A stretch of 64,000 nt of DNA from Robertmurraya korlensis (GTDB lineage: Bacteria; Bacillota; Bacilli; Bacillales; Cytobacillaceae), in contig NZ_JAMBNS010000003.1 in the NCBI RefSeq assembly GCF_023715225.1, positions 186,001 through 250,000 of the forward strand, written 5' to 3'. Of this stretch, positions 62,626 to 64,000 are shown one piece after another (within the stretch, counting starts at the first letter, position 1; the number at the start of each line of letters is the position of its first letter). Under the pieces are notes generated by a model that saw only the letters and a list, made by a program, of their open reading frames with translations, was not told the DNA's origin and did no database searches. A program made the translations under genes and the position numbers.

Positions 62626-63690
62626 ATGAAGAATCTCGTTATTCTCGGCGGAGGCTACGGGGGAATGAGAATACTCGCACGCTTATTACCCTCTCAACTT
62701 CCAGACGATGTAACCATTACGCTAGTTGATAAAATTCCTTATCACTGCTTAAAAACAGAATATTACGCTCTAGCAGCTGGTACGATTTCCGATCAGCATG
62801 TACGGGTAGCTTTCCCTGAGCACCCAAGACTTACAATTAAATACGGAGAGGTTAAAGATATTAATCTTGAAGAGAAAACCGTTCTCGTGAATAATGACCT
62901 AATCACTTACGATGATTTAGTAATTGGACTTGGTTGCGAAGACAAATACCATAATGTTCCAGGTGCGGATCGATATACGTATAGCATTCAATCGATCGAA
63001 AAGTCTAGAACAACGTACCAAGCATTGAATAACCTTTCGCCTGGATCTGTTGTCAGCATTGTTGGGGCAGGTTTGAGCGGAGTAGAACTAGCAAGTGAAT
63101 TAAATGAAAGCAGGCCTGATTTAAAGGTTAAGCTATTCGACCGTGGAAATCATATCTTATCTGCCTTCCCTGTTCGTTTAGGAACGTATGTGGAAAATTG
63201 GTTTGATAATCACGGAGTAGAAATTGTTAACAATTCACATATCACAAAGGTAGAAGAAAATACTTTATACAATCACGATGAGCCACTACATTCAGATGCG
63301 ATTGTATGGACTGCAGGCATTCAACCCGTAGAAATTATACGAAACCTTGATGTTGAAAAGGATCATCAAGGGCGAGTGGTCCTAACTGTTCATCACAATT
63401 TACCTCATGATGAACATGTGTATATTGTGGGTGACTGTGCAAGTCTACCGCACGCACCTAGCGCTCAATTAGCAGAAGGACAAGCGGAACAGATTGTACA
63501 AATTCTCTTAAAAAGATGGTCAAACGAACCGCTTCCTGAAACAATGCCGGTTATAAAGTTAAAGGGAGTTCTTGGCTCTTTAGGTAAAAAGCATGGCTTT
63601 GGATTAGTAGCAGAACGTCCAATCACTGGACGAGTGGCAAGACTATTAAAATCAGGTATTCTATGGATGTATAAATATCATAATGGCTAA
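62626..63690 (+). CDS. yutJ: YutJ, NADH dehydrogenase-like flavoprotein
   Basis: 354 residues (YutJ 355). FAD site NLVILGGGYGGMRILARLL, NADH site VSIVGAGLSGVELASEL, IVWTAGIQP and VYIVGDCASLPHAP. A pyridine nucleotide:quinone oxidoreductase of the type II family, likely peripheral on the membrane. AAAGGGGAAATTGATT directs the ATG at 62626; the in-frame upstream ATG at 62476 is rejected because that stretch has no RBS. Confidence 0.93.
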   Translation: MKNLVILGGGYGGMRILARLLPSQLPDDVTITLVDKIPYHCLKTEYYALAAGTISDQHVRVAFPEHPRLTIKYGEVKDINLEEKTVLVNNDLITYDDLVIGLGCEDKYHNVPGADRYTYSIQSIEKSRTTYQALNNLSPGSVVSIVGAGLSGVELASELNESRPDLKVKLFDRGNHILSAFPVRLGTYVENWFDNHGVEIVNNSHITKVEENTLYNHDEPLHSDAIVWTAGIQPVEIIRNLDVEKDHQGRVVLTVHHNLPHDEHVYIVGDCASLPHAPSAQLAEGQAEQIVQILLKRWSNEPLPETMPVIKLKGVLGSLGKKHGFGLVAERPITGRVARLLKSGILWMYKYHNG

Positions 63691-63783
63691 TAGAATATTT
63701 TCCGTTTTTTCTAAGTTAAAACGTTGGTTTAACAAGGTTTTATAAAAAGTGTGGATTAATATACATTAAATCTTTTTAAAAAT

Positions 63784-63820
63784 CGGGCGGGTATTCGGCG
63801 GGTTTTTTGCCCGTCTTTTT
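63784..63820. terminator. Bidirectional terminator after yutJ
   Basis: Arms CGGGC (63784-63788) and GCCCG (63809-63813), with a G/C-rich interior and a run of T on plus (and ATTTTT on minus). Between convergent genes. Confidence 0.8.
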
Positions 63821-63988
63821 TTATGCGTTTAACTCTTCCTCTAAATAGTCCAGATAGGTAGTTGTATTTTCCGCAAAATGTTCACGTACATACTTTATAA
63901 AACAATCACCATCATGGACTAATTCACTATCGAATACCACAACCTGATCTTCGCCTTTTAACCGATTATCACAATAGGCACATCTCAT
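63821..63988 (-). CDS. Small CxxC protein, unknown
   Basis: 55 residues, complete inside the window. MRCAYCDNRLKGED carries a CxxC at the N-terminus and a third Cys at residue 29 (VHDGDCFIKYV), with a helical acidic tail. The layout suggests a small zinc-ribbon-like protein with the last ligand shared by a His or Cys. GGAGGAG lies 7 nt before the ATG. No family recognised; it lies where yuzD is in B. subtilis. Confidence 0.7.
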   Translation of the reverse strand: MRCAYCDNRLKGEDQVVVFDSELVHDGDCFIKYVREHFAENTTTYLDYLEEELNA

Positions 63989-64000
63989 ACTGTCTCCTCC

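Overview
The window is low-GC Gram-positive chromosomal DNA from a Bacillaceae member. The genus cannot be fixed from this sequence alone. The main evidence is gene order. From about 19.8 kb to the right edge it follows the B. subtilis 168 segment yugO-yugN-pgi-yugJ/K-yuzA-yugI-alaT-alaR-yugF-yugE-patB-kapB-kapD-pbpD-yufK-mrpABCDEFG-yuxO ... yuiH-yuiF-pepA-yuiD-yuiC-yuiB-yuiA-yumB-yumC-yutM-yuzB-yutJ. Accessory genes are inserted at several points. AGGAGG-type ribosome binding sites, many TTG/GTG starts, SinR/CsgA/YteA/KapB-type proteins and rho-independent terminators between convergent genes fit a spore-forming bacillus. I saw no rRNA, tRNA, CRISPR array, phage or insertion sequence.

Region 1 (1-14.9 kb, all minus strand) is a capsule/exopolysaccharide operon. 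One strong promoter (TTGACA-17-TAAAAT at 14837-14865) has an inverted pair of SinR-type boxes inside its spacer. It is followed by a leader of about 345 nt with a structured RNA (about 14598-14720) and a 17-bp perfect hairpin. The genes in transcription order are an EpsC/CapD-type sugar dehydratase, an EpsL-type initiating sugar-phosphate transferase, an EpsN-type aminotransferase, a SinR-like repressor, a CapA/CapB/CapC tyrosine-kinase module (modulator, kinase, phosphatase), a Wzy-like polymerase, a kinase-fold protein, a MurJ-like flippase, three glycosyltransferases (GT4, GT2, GT14-like) and a membrane-anchored beta-helix (pectate-lyase fold) protein that runs off the left edge. The presence of the repressor inside the operon it probably controls suggests feedback.

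Region 2 (14.9-21.3 kb) has a class B penicillin-binding protein, the YteA zinc-finger protein, a CsgA-like spore protein, a subtilisin-family protease and the YugO potassium channel.

Region 3 (21.3-39 kb) is central metabolism and amino-acid conversion (pgi with a candidate CcpA site, an iron alcohol dehydrogenase, rocD, alaT/alaR, patB) plus transport, DegV, cyclophilin, KapB/KapD and PBP4. The sensor kinase gene kinB that lies next to kapB in B. subtilis is absent.

Region 4 (39-46 kb) is the complete seven-gene Mrp sodium/proton antiporter operon followed by yuxO and a DedA gene.

Region 5 (46-50 kb) is accessory: Tyr/Gly/Pro-rich small proteins, a class IV PHA synthase (phaR-phaC), and a 37-codon ORF overlapping the end of phaC with its own strong ribosome binding site.

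Region 6 (50-64 kb) is the yui/yum/yut cluster: cell-envelope functions (UppP, DedA, YuiD), an aminopeptidase, flavin NADH/NADPH oxidoreductases (YumB with a Rex-like operator, YumC, YutJ) and iron-sulfur related proteins (YutM, YuzB). Intergenic DNA in regions 3, 5 and 6 carries three kinds of short repeats, including four exact-period 52-bp tandem units at 61047-61254.

Assignments rest on reading translations, motifs and gene order. No database search was possible.
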